64,000 nt of DNA from Isoptericola halotolerans (lineage in GTDB: Bacteria; Actinomycetota; Actinomycetes; Actinomycetales; Cellulomonadaceae): the NCBI RefSeq assembly GCF_013149785.1, contig NZ_JABEZU010000002.1:744001-808000 (forward strand), given 5' to 3'. Shown one piece after another: positions 8,300-18,043 of this stretch (the first letter of the stretch is position 1; each line of letters starts with the position of its first letter). The notes under the pieces were generated by a model, which searched no databases, was not told where the DNA came from, and worked only from the letters and a program-made list of their open reading frames with translations. The translations under genes and the position numbers were made by a program.

Positions 8300-9295
8300 A
8301 TGGATCAGCGGGTGCTCGGCCGGACCGGAAAGATGGTCTCGGTGATCGGCCTGGGAACCTGGCAGCTCGGGGCCGACTGGGGCGAGGTGGGCGACGACGA
8401 GTCGCGCGCCGTGCTCGAGGCGTCGCTCGAGGCCGGCGTCAACTTCTACGACACCGCGGACGTCTACGGCGACGGTCGTAGCGAGCAGGCCCTCGGTCGC
8501 TTCCTCGCCGCCCACCCGGGCGAACGGATCACGGTGGCGACCAAGATGGGTCGCCGCGTGGACCAGGTGCCGGAGAACTACGTCCTGGCGAACTTCCGCG
8601 AGTGGGTCGACCGTTCGCGGCGCAACCTCGGTGTGGACCGGCTCGACCTGGTCCAGCTGCACTGCCCGCCGACCGCCGTGTACTCCAGCGACGAGGTGTA
8701 CGACGCGCTCGACACCCTGGTCGCGGACCAGGTGATCGCTGCCTACGGCGTCTCCGTGGAGACGGTCGAGGAGGCGCTGACCGCCGTCGGCCGCCCCGGG
8801 GTGGCGACGGTGCAGATCATCCTCAACGCCTTCCGCCACAAGCCGCTGGAGGAGGTCCTGCCGGCGGCCTCGGAGGCAGGTGTCGGGATCATCGCCCGTG
8901 TGCCGCTCGCCTCCGGGCTGCTCTCGGGCCGCTACACGAAGGACACGACGTTCGCGGCGGATGACCACCGGACGTTCAACAGGTCCGGTGAGGCGTTCGA
9001 CGTCGGCGAGACGTTCTCCGGGGTGCCCTTCGAGACGGGGGTCGAGGCCGCGACACGGTTCTCCGCGCTGGTGGACTCCGCGCTGCAGCAGGACCTCACC
9101 CCGGCCCAGGCCGCGCTGGCGTGGGTGTGGCAGCGTGCAGGCGTCTCCACGGTGATCCCCGGGGCTCGCAACCCGGAGCAGGCGCGTCTCAACGCCGCGG
9201 CGGGTGACGCCAACGTGCTGGGCCCGCTGTTCGTCGCGGGCGTGCGCGAGCTCTACGACGAGCTGGTCCGCGACCACGTCCACGATCGCTGGTGA
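8300..9295 (+). CDS. Aldo/keto reductase
   Basis: 331-residue NADPH-dependent reductase with a TIM-barrel fold. N-terminal MDQRVLGRTGKMVSVIGLGTWQLG, the active-site stretch NFYDTADVYGDGRSE with Tyr56, a barrel-core stretch HCPPTAVY, and the C-terminal TVIPGARNPEQ that binds the cofactor phosphate. GAGGGAGAAA provides the ribosome site. Physiological substrate unknown; general aldehyde detoxification is plausible. Convergent with kgd across a strong hairpin. Confidence 0.9.
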   Translation: MDQRVLGRTGKMVSVIGLGTWQLGADWGEVGDDESRAVLEASLEAGVNFYDTADVYGDGRSEQALGRFLAAHPGERITVATKMGRRVDQVPENYVLANFREWVDRSRRNLGVDRLDLVQLHCPPTAVYSSDEVYDALDTLVADQVIAAYGVSVETVEEALTAVGRPGVATVQIILNAFRHKPLEEVLPAASEAGVGIIARVPLASGLLSGRYTKDTTFAADDHRTFNRSGEAFDVGETFSGVPFETGVEAATRFSALVDSALQQDLTPAQAALAWVWQRAGVSTVIPGARNPEQARLNAAAGDANVLGPLFVAGVRELYDELVRDHVHDRW

Positions 9296-9319
9296 GCGCA
9301 CCCTCCGCGCACCGCTGAC

Positions 9320-9372
9320 GACGACGAAGGCCCTGGTCACACGCACTGCGTGCGACCAGGGCCTTCGTCGTC
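9320..9372. terminator. Bidirectional hairpin terminator between AKR gene and kgd
   Basis: Perfect 19-bp arms 9320-9338 and 9354-9372 (GACGACGAAGGCCCTGGTC and its complement), with an inner CACGCA/TGCGTG stem in the loop. Located between two convergent stop codons. Confidence 0.8.
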
Positions 9373-9380
9373 GCGGGACG

Positions 9381-12300
9381 TCAGCGGGTGAAGACCTGCT
9401 CCAGGAGCACTCGCTGCTCCTCCTTGTGACGCTTGGCGGTCCCCGCGGCCGTGGAGGCGGAGGCCGGCCGGGAGATCACGTCGACGCGCGGCAGGTCCTC
9501 GGGCAGCGCCAGGTGGAGGTACCACCAGGCCCCCTGGTTGCGGGGCTCGTCCTGCACCCACACGACCTCGGCGCCCTCGTACCGGGCGAGCTCGGCGCGC
9601 ACCTGCTCCTCGGGGAACGGGTAGAGCTGCTCGAGGCGGACGATCGCGGTCGCGGTGTCGCCGCGCTGCTCGCGCTCGGCGATCAGGTCGTAGTAGACGC
9701 GACCGGTGCACAGCACCACGCGCTCCACGGCCGAGGCCGAGATCGTGCCGTCCGCCACCGCCACGTCGCCCAGCACCGGCTCGAACGTGCCGGTGGTGAA
9801 GTCCTCGACGCTCGACGCCGCGGCCTTGAGCCGCAGCAGCTGCTTCGGTGTCAGGACCACCAGGGGGCGGCGTGGCCGTGCGTACGCCTGCTTGCGCAGC
9901 AGGTGGAAGTACGACGCCGGGGTGGAGGGCTGCGCCACGGTCATGTTCTCCTCCGCGGCGAGCTGCAGGAACCGCTCGATGCGTGCCGAGGAGTGGTCGG
10001 GGCCCTGGCCCTCGTAGCCGTGCGGCAGGAGCATGACCACCGAGGAGTTCTGCGCCCACTTCTGCTCGGCGGACGAGATGAACTCGTCGATCACCGTCTG
10101 CGCGCCGTTGACGAAGTCGCCGAACTGCGCCTCCCAGAGCACGAGGGCGTCCGGCCGCTCGACCGAGTAGCCGTACTCGAAGCCGAGCGCCGCGTACTCG
10201 CTCAGCGAGGAGTCGTACACCCAGAACTTCGCCTGGTCGCCCGACAGGTACAGCAGCGGCGTCCACTCGGCGCCCGTGTTGCGGTCGTGCAGGACGGCGT
10301 GGCGCTGGACGAAGGTCCCGCGGCGGGAGTCCTGCCCGGCCAGACGCACCGGGGTGCCCTCCATGAGCAGCGACCCGAAGGCGGCGAGCTCGCCGAAGCC
10401 CCAGTCGACGCCACCCTCCTTGGCCATGAGCTGGCGCTTCTCCAGCATCTTGGCCAGCTTGGGGTGGACGGTGAAGCCCTCCGGCGGGGAGACGTGGACG
10501 TCGCCGACGCGCTCGAGCACCGAGTGCGGCACCGACGTCTGCCAGCCGACCATCGTGCCGGCGTCCTCGCGCTGGGACTCGGGCCGCTCCAGACCGGCGA
10601 CCTCCTCGGCGCCGTCGGGGGCCGTGTACCCGCTGTCCTTGGTCTCGGTGAACACCCGCTCGAGCTGCGCCTGGTAGTCCTTGAGCGCCTGCTCGGCCTC
10701 CTCGACCGTGATGTCGCCGCGCGCCACGAGGTTCTTCGTGTACAGCTTGCGCACCGACTGCTTCGCCTCGATGAGGTTGTACATCAGCGGCTGGGTCATC
10801 GAGGGGTCGTCGCCCTCGTTGTGCCCGCGGCGGCGGTAGCACACCATGTCGATGATGACGTCGCGGTCGAACTGCTCGCGGTAGGCGAAGGCGAGCTCGG
10901 CCACGCGGACGCAGGCCTCGGGGTCGTCGCCGTTCACGTGCAGCACCGGGACCTGGTAGCCCTTGGCGACGTCCGTCGAGTAGGTCGTCGAACGGGACGA
11001 CGACGGGCCCGTGGTGAAGCCGACCTGGTTGTTGATGACCACGTGGATCGTGCCGCCGGTGCGGTAGCCGCGCAGCTGTGCCAGGTTCAGCACCTCCGGC
11101 ACCACGCCCTGGCCGGCGAACGCAGCGTCACCGTGGATGAGGATCGGCAGCACCGAGAAGCCGTCGCCACCGAGGTCGATGCGGTCCTGCTTGGCGCGCA
11201 CGATGCCCTCGAGCACCGGGTCCACGGCCTCCAGGTGGGAGGGGTTCGCCGCGAGGTAGACCTTGGTCGTCGCGCCCGACTCGGCAGTGAAGTTGCCCTC
11301 GGTGCCGAGGTGGTACTTGACGTCCCCGGAGCCCTGGACGGACTTGGGGTCGATCTGGCCCTCGAACTCCTTGAAGATCTGCCCGTAGCTCTTGCCGGCG
11401 ATGTTCGCGAGCACGTTGAGGCGCCCACGGTGCGCCATGCCGATGCCGACCTCGTCGAGCCCGTTCTCGGCGGCCTTCGACAGGATCGCGTCGAGCAGCG
11501 GGATGACGGACTCGCCGCCCTCCAGCGAGAAGCGCTTCTGCCCGACGTACTTGGTCTGCAGGAACGTCTCGAACGCCTCGGCGGAGTTCAGACGGCGCAG
11601 GATGCGCAGCTGGTCCTCGCGCGGGGTGCGGGCGTAGCCGTGCTCGAGCCGGTCCTGCAGCCACTTGCGCTGCGCCCGGTCGGCGATGTGCATGTACTCG
11701 ATGCCGATCGAGCGGCAGTACGAGTCGCGGAGCAGCCCGAGGGTGTCGCGCAGCGTGGCCTTCGGGGTGCCGCCGAAGCCGCCCGTCGGGAAGATGCGGT
11801 CGAGGTCCCACAACGTCAGCCCGTGCGTCTGGATGTCCAGGTCCGGGTGCTTGCGCTGACGGTAGGCCAGCGGGTCCGTGTCGGCCATCAGGTGACCGCG
11901 GGACCGGTAGGAGTGGATGAGCTCGGCGATCTTGGCGGGCTTGGCCGCCTCGACCTCGGCGTCGACGGTGTTGTCGCGCACCCAGCGCACCGGCTCGTAG
12001 GGGACCCGCAGAGCGGCGAACACACGGTCGTAGAAGCCGTCGAGCCCGAGCAGCTTGCCGGCGAGGATCTTGAGGAACTCGCCGGACTGCGCGCCCTGGA
12101 TGATGCGGTGGTCGTAGGTCGACGTGATCGTCATGACCTTCGACACGCCCAGGCGGGCCAGCCGCTCCTCGGAGGCCCCGGCGAACTCCGCCGGGTAGTC
12201 CATGGCGCCGACACCGATGATCGTGCCCTGTCCCTGCATGAGCCGAGGCACCGAGTGGACCGTGCCGATGCCGCCAGGGTTCGTCAGCGAGATCGTCGTC

Positions 12301-13208
12301 CCGGCGAAGTCGTCCATGCCGAGCTTGCCGCCGCGGGCCTTGCGCACGAGCTCCTCGTAGGCCGCCCAGAAGGCGGCGAAGTCCATCTCCTCGGCCTTCT
12401 TGATGCTGGGCACGAGCAGCTGGCGGGACCCGTCCGGCTTGGCCAGGTCGATCGCGAGGCCGAAGCCGACGTGCGCCGGCTGCACCACGTGGGGCTTGCC
12501 GTCGGTCTCCTGGTAGTGGGCGTTCATGACCGGCATGTCGGCCAGCGCCTCGACGAGCGCGAAGCCGATGAGGTGCGTGAAGGAGATCTTCCCGCCCCGG
12601 CCACGCTTGAGGTGGTTGTTGATGACGATCCGGTTGTCCACCATCAGCTTGGCGGGCACGGCACGGACCGACGTCGCGGTCGGTACCGCGATCGAGGCCT
12701 CCATGTTCGTCACGACGCGCGCGGCCGGGCCACGCAGCTTCTGGACGTCGTCGGTGGCCTCGGCGTCGTCGTCCTTCGGGGCGGACCGAGCGACCTCGGC
12801 GTACGGAGCGGTGGCGGGCAGGGCCTCGGCGACGGGGGCGTCCGCGGCGGAGACCTCGGGGTCGGCGGGGACCGGGGCCGGTTCGGCCGGCTGGGACGCC
12901 TCGGCGGCGGCCGTGCCGGACGCCGGTGAGGCGGTCGCGGACTCCTGGACGGGGTCCGAGGTCCGGGGCTCCTGGGTCGGCTCCGCGGGCGCAGGGCGCG
13001 AGGGTGGCTCCGCGGGGGACGCCGTGGGCTTCTGCGTGCCGTCCGCCGACTCCTCCGGGGTGTAGTCCGCGAAGAAGTCCCACCACGCGGGGTCGACCGC
13101 GTTCTTGTCCTTCAGGTACTGCTCGTAGAGCTCGTCCACGAGCCACTCGTTGGCTCCGAACGACGCACTCTCGGCGTTGATCGACTCTGACCCTGCCTTG
13201 GGGGACAC
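9381..13208 (-). CDS. kgd: Multifunctional 2-oxoglutarate decarboxylase/dehydrogenase E1-E2 (KGD)
   Basis: Very large TCA-cycle enzyme, about 1,275 residues from the GTG chosen here. Order of parts: an N-terminal E1 leader (ANEWLVDELYEQYLKDK), a Pro/Ala/Glu linker (about residues 45-150), an E2 succinyltransferase-like catalytic domain (ending in STYDHRIIQGAQSGEFL with the catalytic His), then the thiamine-diphosphate E1 (MAHRGRLNVLANIAGKSYGQ, GDAAFAGQGVVPEVLNL, HVVINNQVGF) and the transketolase-like C-terminus. This E2-E1 fusion without a lipoyl domain is the actinobacterial KGD, which works with a separate lipoyl E2 and is controlled by GarA-type FHA proteins. The exact start is uncertain: GTG at 13226 or ATG at 13292 are in frame. 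Confidence 0.95.
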   Translation of the reverse strand: MSPKAGSESINAESASFGANEWLVDELYEQYLKDKNAVDPAWWDFFADYTPEESADGTQKPTASPAEPPSRPAPAEPTQEPRTSDPVQESATASPASGTAAAEASQPAEPAPVPADPEVSAADAPVAEALPATAPYAEVARSAPKDDDAEATDDVQKLRGPAARVVTNMEASIAVPTATSVRAVPAKLMVDNRIVINNHLKRGRGGKISFTHLIGFALVEALADMPVMNAHYQETDGKPHVVQPAHVGFGLAIDLAKPDGSRQLLVPSIKKAEEMDFAAFWAAYEELVRKARGGKLGMDDFAGTTISLTNPGGIGTVHSVPRLMQGQGTIIGVGAMDYPAEFAGASEERLARLGVSKVMTITSTYDHRIIQGAQSGEFLKILAGKLLGLDGFYDRVFAALRVPYEPVRWVRDNTVDAEVEAAKPAKIAELIHSYRSRGHLMADTDPLAYRQRKHPDLDIQTHGLTLWDLDRIFPTGGFGGTPKATLRDTLGLLRDSYCRSIGIEYMHIADRAQRKWLQDRLEHGYARTPREDQLRILRRLNSAEAFETFLQTKYVGQKRFSLEGGESVIPLLDAILSKAAENGLDEVGIGMAHRGRLNVLANIAGKSYGQIFKEFEGQIDPKSVQGSGDVKYHLGTEGNFTAESGATTKVYLAANPSHLEAVDPVLEGIVRAKQDRIDLGGDGFSVLPILIHGDAAFAGQGVVPEVLNLAQLRGYRTGGTIHVVINNQVGFTTGPSSSRSTTYSTDVAKGYQVPVLHVNGDDPEACVRVAELAFAYREQFDRDVIIDMVCYRRRGHNEGDDPSMTQPLMYNLIEAKQSVRKLYTKNLVARGDITVEEAEQALKDYQAQLERVFTETKDSGYTAPDGAEEVAGLERPESQREDAGTMVGWQTSVPHSVLERVGDVHVSPPEGFTVHPKLAKMLEKRQLMAKEGGVDWGFGELAAFGSLLMEGTPVRLAGQDSRRGTFVQRHAVLHDRNTGAEWTPLLYLSGDQAKFWVYDSSLSEYAALGFEYGYSVERPDALVLWEAQFGDFVNGAQTVIDEFISSAEQKWAQNSSVVMLLPHGYEGQGPDHSSARIERFLQLAAEENMTVAQPSTPASYFHLLRKQAYARPRRPLVVLTPKQLLRLKAAASSVEDFTTGTFEPVLGDVAVADGTISASAVERVVLCTGRVYYDLIAEREQRGDTATAIVRLEQLYPFPEEQVRAELARYEGAEVVWVQDEPRNQGAWWYLHLALPEDLPRVDVISRPASASTAAGTAKRHKEEQRVLLEQVFTR

Positions 13209-13482
13209 CACGCCCGGATCGCCCACTTTCCCACATTGCTCGACTGCTTGGTCGGACGGCTCGGTCGAGCCGGTCCTCCTTGGACCCTGCACCCGGTCTC
13301 GGGCGCCTCCAGCCTATGCCCTCGACGCGCTCTGCGGAGCCTGCGCGACGGCGGTCCCTCGCGGTTGACGGCCCAGTCCCACCCTCGCGTGGTGCCTCGG
13401 TAATAGAGCAGGAAAGCGATGGCCGGGGTTGCTTCCTCCGGCGTCATGCGTGCCTCACGAAGGCGATGGTGGCACCAACGGG

Positions 13483-13498
13483 TGTGATCGATGTCACG
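13483..13498. promoter_or_regulatory. Candidate Crp/GlxR-type operator upstream of kgd
   Basis: TGTGATCGATGTCACG matches TGTGA-N6-TCACA with one mismatch. It lies about 280 bases upstream of the kgd start and just 4 bases beyond the stop of the histidine kinase gene, in the intergenic region feeding kgd. Crp/GlxR control of central metabolism is well known in corynebacteria and mycobacteria; use here is inferred. Confidence 0.4.
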
Positions 13499-13501
13499 GG
13501 G

Positions 13502-14605
13502 TCATGCGGCAGACTCCGTGGTGACGCCGGGAGCCGGTCGTGCCAGCGCCGGGAGCGCCACCCGCATCGTCGCCCCCGACTCGGTGTCCGCGACCTCGAC
13601 GTGCCCGCCGTGCAGGTCCACGGCCCACCGCACGATCGCGAGACCGATCCCCGTGCCGCCGCTCGCGCTCGGCTGCGGACGGACGTCGGAGGTGCCGCGG
13701 GCGAACCGTTCGAAGACCCGGTCACGGTCCTCGGGGGCGATGCCGGGTCCTTCGTCCCCGACCTCGACGATCACGTGCTCGCCGTCCGGATAGGCGTCCA
13801 GGCTGACGGTACCGCCGTGCGGGGAGTGCCGGATCGCGTTCTGCAGCAGGTTGGTCACCACCTGGCGCAACCGTTCCACGTCGGCCTCGAGCGTCAGGTC
13901 CTCCGGGGTGACGTCCACGACGTAGGTGAGTCCCTTGGCGGCCTCGACCATGGACATCGCCTCGGCGCACTCCTCGAGGAAGTCACCCACCGAGAACTCG
14001 GTCAGCATCAGCGCCGACGCCCCGGCCTCGACCCGCGAGAGGTCGAGCAGGTACGTCACCAGCCGGCTGAGCCGCTCGGTCTGCTCCAGGGAGAGCTCGA
14101 GGGACGACGGCGTCGGTTCCGTGACGCCGTCGACCATGTTCTCGAGCTGGGCCTGCAGGGCTGCCACCGGGGTGCGCAGCTCGTGCGACACGTTCGCGAT
14201 GAGGTCGCGGCGGACGTGGTCGGAGGCCTCGAGGTCCCCGGCCATGGTGTTGAAGGCCTCGGCGAGCTGGCCGACCTCGTCCTGGCTCGTCGACCGCACC
14301 CGGATGGAGTAGTCGCCGTCGGCCATCGCCTGCGCGGCGGCGGTCATCTGTCGCAGCGGCGAGGTCATGCCGCGGGCGAGGACCTGGGTGAGCAGCAACG
14401 AGACGATGATCGCCAACGGGAACGTGCGACTGGGTCCCAGCTCGTTGCGCAGGCCCACCCACGTGATGACGACGGCGACCGTGACGCTCGCGACGACCAG
14501 CAGCCCCAGCTTGACCTTCAGCGAGTGGACCGGGTCGAGCGGACGGACGTCCGGGATCCGGTGGTGGTCACGCCACCGCGTCCCGTCGTCGTGCGCAGCG
14601 GCCAC
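13502..14605 (-). CDS. Sensor histidine kinase (HAMP, HisKA, HATPase)
   Basis: 367 residues. Two membrane spans (about 31-52 and 61-78) are separated by only about nine residues, so there is almost no extracellular sensor domain and the signal is probably sensed in or at the membrane. HAMP about 79-131, HisKA with phospho-acceptor His141 (ANVSHELRTP), then the ATPase N box NLLQNAIRHSPHGG, G1 DEGPGIAPEDR, F box FERF and G2 GGTGIGLAIV. It starts one base after the response regulator stop. Signal and targets are unknown. Confidence 0.93.
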   Translation of the reverse strand: MAAAHDDGTRWRDHHRIPDVRPLDPVHSLKVKLGLLVVASVTVAVVITWVGLRNELGPSRTFPLAIIVSLLLTQVLARGMTSPLRQMTAAAQAMADGDYSIRVRSTSQDEVGQLAEAFNTMAGDLEASDHVRRDLIANVSHELRTPVAALQAQLENMVDGVTEPTPSSLELSLEQTERLSRLVTYLLDLSRVEAGASALMLTEFSVGDFLEECAEAMSMVEAAKGLTYVVDVTPEDLTLEADVERLRQVVTNLLQNAIRHSPHGGTVSLDAYPDGEHVIVEVGDEGPGIAPEDRDRVFERFARGTSDVRPQPSASGGTGIGLAIVRWAVDLHGGHVEVADTESGATMRVALPALARPAPGVTTESAA

Positions 14606-14606
14606 G

Positions 14607-15335
14607 TCAGCCGGCCGGGGGCTCGAAGGCGTAGCCGACGCCGTGGACCGTCCGGATCAGGTCCGGCCCGAGCTTGCGGCGCAGTGCCTTGATGTGCGAG
14701 TCCACGGTCCGGGTGCCGCTCGCGTCGGCCCAGTCCCACACCTCGGCCAGGAGCTTCTCGCGCGTCTGCACCGTCTTGGGGGCGCTGGCGAGCATCACCA
14801 GCAGCTCGAACTCGGTCGGCGTGAGGTGGACCTCGTCGCCCGCCCGGTGCACACGCCGCTGGGCGCGGTCGATGGTGACGTCCCCGGCCACGAGCGGGGG
14901 GTCGGCGGGTGCGGCGGCGGCGGCCTGCGCGGCGCGCTCCACCCGTCGCAGCAGCGCCTTGACGCGGGCCACGAGCTCGCGCATCGAGAACGGTTTGGTC
15001 ATGTAGTCGTCGGCGCCGACGCCGAGCCCGATGAGCATGTCGGTCTCGTCGTCGCGGGCGGTCAGCATGAGGATGGGCGTGGGGTGGTCGGCCTGGATCC
15101 GTCGGCACACCTCCAGCCCGTCGATGCCCGGCAGCATCACGTCGAGCACCACGGCGTCGGGGTGGAGCCGGGAGGCGGCCTCGACGCCGGACGTCCCGTC
15201 GCGCGCGACCTCGACGCGCCATCCTTCTGCGGAGAGCCGCTGGGCGATCGCCGTGGCGATCGCCGGCTCGTCCTCGACGACGAGGACCGTGGCGTTCTGC
15301 TGGCCCTGCCCCGGGTTGGTCGCGGTGGTGGTCAT
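14607..15335 (-). CDS. OmpR/PhoB-family response regulator
   Basis: 242 residues: receiver domain 15-130 with acidic pocket EDE, phospho-acceptor Asp65 (VVLDVMLPG) and conserved Lys114 (MTKPF), a short Ala-rich linker, and a winged-helix DNA-binding domain (about 145-240, VHLTPTEFELLVMLASAPKTV and RTVDSHIKALRRKLG). Partner of the kinase directly downstream. ATG at 15335 was preferred over 15350 because the receiver starts close behind it. Divergent from the CNNM gene, with a 139-bp shared promoter region. Confidence 0.94.
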   Translation of the reverse strand: MTTTATNPGQGQQNATVLVVEDEPAIATAIAQRLSAEGWRVEVARDGTSGVEAASRLHPDAVVLDVMLPGIDGLEVCRRIQADHPTPILMLTARDDETDMLIGLGVGADDYMTKPFSMRELVARVKALLRRVERAAQAAAAAPADPPLVAGDVTIDRAQRRVHRAGDEVHLTPTEFELLVMLASAPKTVQTREKLLAEVWDWADASGTRTVDSHIKALRRKLGPDLIRTVHGVGYAFEPPAG

Positions 15336-15474
15336 GGTCCCATCTTGCACGCAAGACCTGGGTGTGCGCTGGGGATGCGCTGGCGTGGCGGATCAGCGCG
15401 ACGGAGCGCGGCTCGCGGGGATAGCATCGGGCCACGATGGACGACAGTCGAGATACCGGCCTGCGGGGCCTGCC

Positions 15475-16815
15475 GTGCTGAACGAGACGATCATGATCGC
15501 CGTCGGCGTCCTGCTCACCGCCGGGACCGCGATCTTCGTGGCGAGCGAGTTCTCGCTGGTCACCCTGGACCCTGCCGTCGTCGGTGGCGACGACGAGGAG
15601 GGCGACAGTCCGAGGCCCGGCCGACGGGCGCCCGACCGCCGGGACCGCATCGTCCGGTCCGGGCTGAAGCACCTGTCCACGGAGCTCAGCTCCGCGCAGG
15701 TCGGGATCACCGTCACCACGATCCTGCTCGGGTACACGGCCCAGCCGGCCCTGCTGAGCATGTTCGGCGCAGGGCTCGCCGCGACACCGCTCGGCGTGAC
15801 GGCGGCCACCGTGCTGGCCGCCGTCCTGGCGCTGGTGGTCGTCAACGCCTTCTCGATGTTGTTCGGGGAGCTCATCCCCAAGAACTTCGCGCTGTCGGCA
15901 CCGCACCCCACGGCACGGGCGGTCGTGCCGCTGCAGCGGGTGTTCACCATCGTGTGCGGCCCGCTCATCGGCGTGCTCAACGGGTCGGCCAACGCCATCC
16001 TGCGGCGGCTCGGGATCGAGCCGCGCGAGGAGCTCTCGGGGGCGCGTTCCGCGACCGAGCTGCTCTCGCTCGTGCGCCGCTCGGCCCAGGAGGGCACGCT
16101 CGAGAAGGGCACGGCGACGCTCCTGGCCAACTCGCTCGAGCTCGACGAGCTCGTGGCACGGGACGTCATGACCGACCGCACGCGCATGTCGGTCGTCCGT
16201 CGGGACACCAGCGCCGCGGAGGTCGTGGCCCTGGCGCACCGGACGGGCCACTCCCGCTTCCCGGTCATCGGCGACGACCGGGACGACATCGTCGGGCTCG
16301 TGCACCTCCGCCGCGCCGTCGGTGTCCCGTTCGCGAAGCGGGGCGAGGTGCCGGCGGGTGCCCTCATGACCGACGCCCCGCGGGTCCCCGACACCGTCAG
16401 CCTGGGACCGCTGCTCGTCGAGCTGCGCGGTCTCGGGCTGCAGATGGCCGTCGTCGTGGACGAGTACGGGGGCACCTCGGGCGTCGTGACGCTGGAGGAC
16501 GTGGTCGAGGAGCTCGTGGGCGACGTCGCGGACGAGCACGACCGCCGGCGCGGCGGCGTCGCCCGGGCCGCCGACGGGACGTGGAGCGTCCCCGGGGTGC
16601 TGCGCCCGGACGAGCTGGCCGAGACCACCGGTCTGCAGGTGCCGGAGGGCCCCGCCTACGAGACGCTCGGAGGGCTCGTCATGGCTCGGCTGGGCCGGCT
16701 GCCCGAGGCGGGTGACACCGTCGAGGTCGACGACGTCAGGCTGCGCGTCGAGCTCGTCGACGGGCGTCGCGTCGAACGCCTGCGCGTACAGCTGGTGCAG
16801 GAGGTGCCGCGATGA
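15475..16815 (+). CDS. CNNM/HlyC-type membrane protein (DUF21, CBS pair, CorC domain)
   Basis: 446 residues. N-terminal DUF21 membrane domain with about four helices (residues 3-200; ASEFSLVTLDP and LFGELIPKNFALS are family markers), two CBS domains (about 220-345, RDVMTDRTRMSV and ALMTDAPRVPDTV, followed by VVDEYGGTSGVVTLEDVVEELVGD) and a C-terminal CorC/HlyC transporter-associated domain. Family members export or regulate Mg2+/Co2+; the old name hemolysin is misleading. Start is GTG at 15475; ATG at 15493 is possible. Overlaps the next, related gene by four bases. Confidence 0.9.
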   Translation: MLNETIMIAVGVLLTAGTAIFVASEFSLVTLDPAVVGGDDEEGDSPRPGRRAPDRRDRIVRSGLKHLSTELSSAQVGITVTTILLGYTAQPALLSMFGAGLAATPLGVTAATVLAAVLALVVVNAFSMLFGELIPKNFALSAPHPTARAVVPLQRVFTIVCGPLIGVLNGSANAILRRLGIEPREELSGARSATELLSLVRRSAQEGTLEKGTATLLANSLELDELVARDVMTDRTRMSVVRRDTSAAEVVALAHRTGHSRFPVIGDDRDDIVGLVHLRRAVGVPFAKRGEVPAGALMTDAPRVPDTVSLGPLLVELRGLGLQMAVVVDEYGGTSGVVTLEDVVEELVGDVADEHDRRRGGVARAADGTWSVPGVLRPDELAETTGLQVPEGPAYETLGGLVMARLGRLPEAGDTVEVDDVRLRVELVDGRRVERLRVQLVQEVPR

Positions 16816-17876
16816 GCAACGCGACCGCTCTGTGGGTCGGGCTGCTGCTGCTCGTCGGCAACGCGTTCTTCGTCGGGGCCGAGTTCGCCGTCCTGTCGGT
16901 GCGGCGCAGCGCGATCGAGCCGCGGGCCCAGGCGGGGGAGAAGCGTGCCCAGGTCGTGCTGTGGGCGATGGAGCACGTCTCGCTGATGCTCGCGTGCGCC
17001 CAGCTCGGGATCACGGTCTGCTCGACAGGGCTCGGCATCATCGCCGAGCCGGCGCTCGCGCACCTGCTGGAGGGTCCGTTCGCGGCGCTCGGCGTCCCGG
17101 AGCAGCTCGTCCACCCGGTCGCTCTCGTCATCGCGCTGGGGATCGTGGTCTACCTGCACGTGGTGCTCGGCGAGATGGTCCCCAAGAACCTCGCGGTGAC
17201 GGGCCCGGAGACGGCCGCGCTCTGGTTCGCGCCGCCGCTGGTCGTGATCGCCCGGCTGGTCAAGCCTGTGATCGTGGCGCTGAACTGGGTCGCGAACCAC
17301 GCGGTCCGGGCGTTGGGCGTGGAGCCCAAGGACGAGGTGGCCTCCGCCTTCACGGCCCAGGAGGTGCAGTCGATCGTCGAGCGCTCGCGGGCGGAGGGTG
17401 TGCTGGCCGACGAGCAGGGCCTGCTCTCGGGAGCGCTGGGGTTCTCCGCGCGCACGGCACGGGACGTCATGGTGCCGCTCGGTTCGCTCGTCACGCTCAC
17501 CCCGGGGGCGACGCCGGACGACGTCGAGCGGCTGGTCTCGCGGACCGGGTACAGCCGCTTCCCGGTCGTCGAGCCGGCTGCGGACCAGCCCGGGGGTGAC
17601 GTGCCCGGTGCCCTGATCGGCTACCTGCACCTGAAGGACGTCCTCTACGCGACGAACGGTGACCGGGAGCGTCCGGTGCCCGCGTGGCGCGTGCGTGCCA
17701 CGGCGCAGGTCGGTCCCGACGACGAGGTCGAGGACGCCCTGCGGGCCATGCAACGGTCGGGCGCGCACCTGGCGCGGGTGGACGACGGCGGCCGGACGGT
17801 CGGGGTCGTGTTCCTCGAGGACATCCTCGAAGAGCTCGTGGGCGAGGTCCGTGACGCGATGCAGCGGCGGCACTGA
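16812..17876 (+). CDS. Second CNNM-family membrane protein (DUF21 plus CBS pair)
   Basis: 354 residues, a paralogue of the preceding gene with about the same domain order but lacking the C-terminal CorC domain. N-terminal helices carry FVGAEFAVLSVRRSAIE, AQLGITVCSTGLGIIAEPA and VLGEMVPKNLAVTGPE; the CBS pair spans about 215-345 (RDVMVPLGSLVTL; VGVVFLEDILEELVGEV). Start ATG is in the ATGA overlap, so the two are translated together, perhaps as a heterodimer. This tandem arrangement of a long and a short CNNM gene is common in actinobacteria. Confidence 0.9.
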   Translation: MSNATALWVGLLLLVGNAFFVGAEFAVLSVRRSAIEPRAQAGEKRAQVVLWAMEHVSLMLACAQLGITVCSTGLGIIAEPALAHLLEGPFAALGVPEQLVHPVALVIALGIVVYLHVVLGEMVPKNLAVTGPETAALWFAPPLVVIARLVKPVIVALNWVANHAVRALGVEPKDEVASAFTAQEVQSIVERSRAEGVLADEQGLLSGALGFSARTARDVMVPLGSLVTLTPGATPDDVERLVSRTGYSRFPVVEPAADQPGGDVPGALIGYLHLKDVLYATNGDRERPVPAWRVRATAQVGPDDEVEDALRAMQRSGAHLARVDDGGRTVGVVFLEDILEELVGEVRDAMQRRH

Positions 17877-18043
17877 ACAGGTCTTGAACAACGGGGGACT
17901 TGGCGGTGCGCCACGTCACCGCTAGGGTGCGGGCACGGAATGATCACACGGTGGGGCACAGTCGTGCCGTGAGATCGCACGAGCTCGGATCGACGGGTTG
18001 ACCAGGGGTCGCGCGAGCGCGCGACGTGAGGCACGGAGGTGGC

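Noticed and set aside
9204-12929. A 1,241-codon open frame on the plus strand
   Set aside because: It is the complement of kgd; its product is low-complexity Val/Arg/Leu/Gly sequence produced by GC-rich third positions. kgd has full family motifs.
17877-18043. Promoter or small gene before the carboxypeptidase
   Set aside because: TAGGGT at 17933 has no properly spaced -35, and no short frame has a ribosome site; left unassigned.
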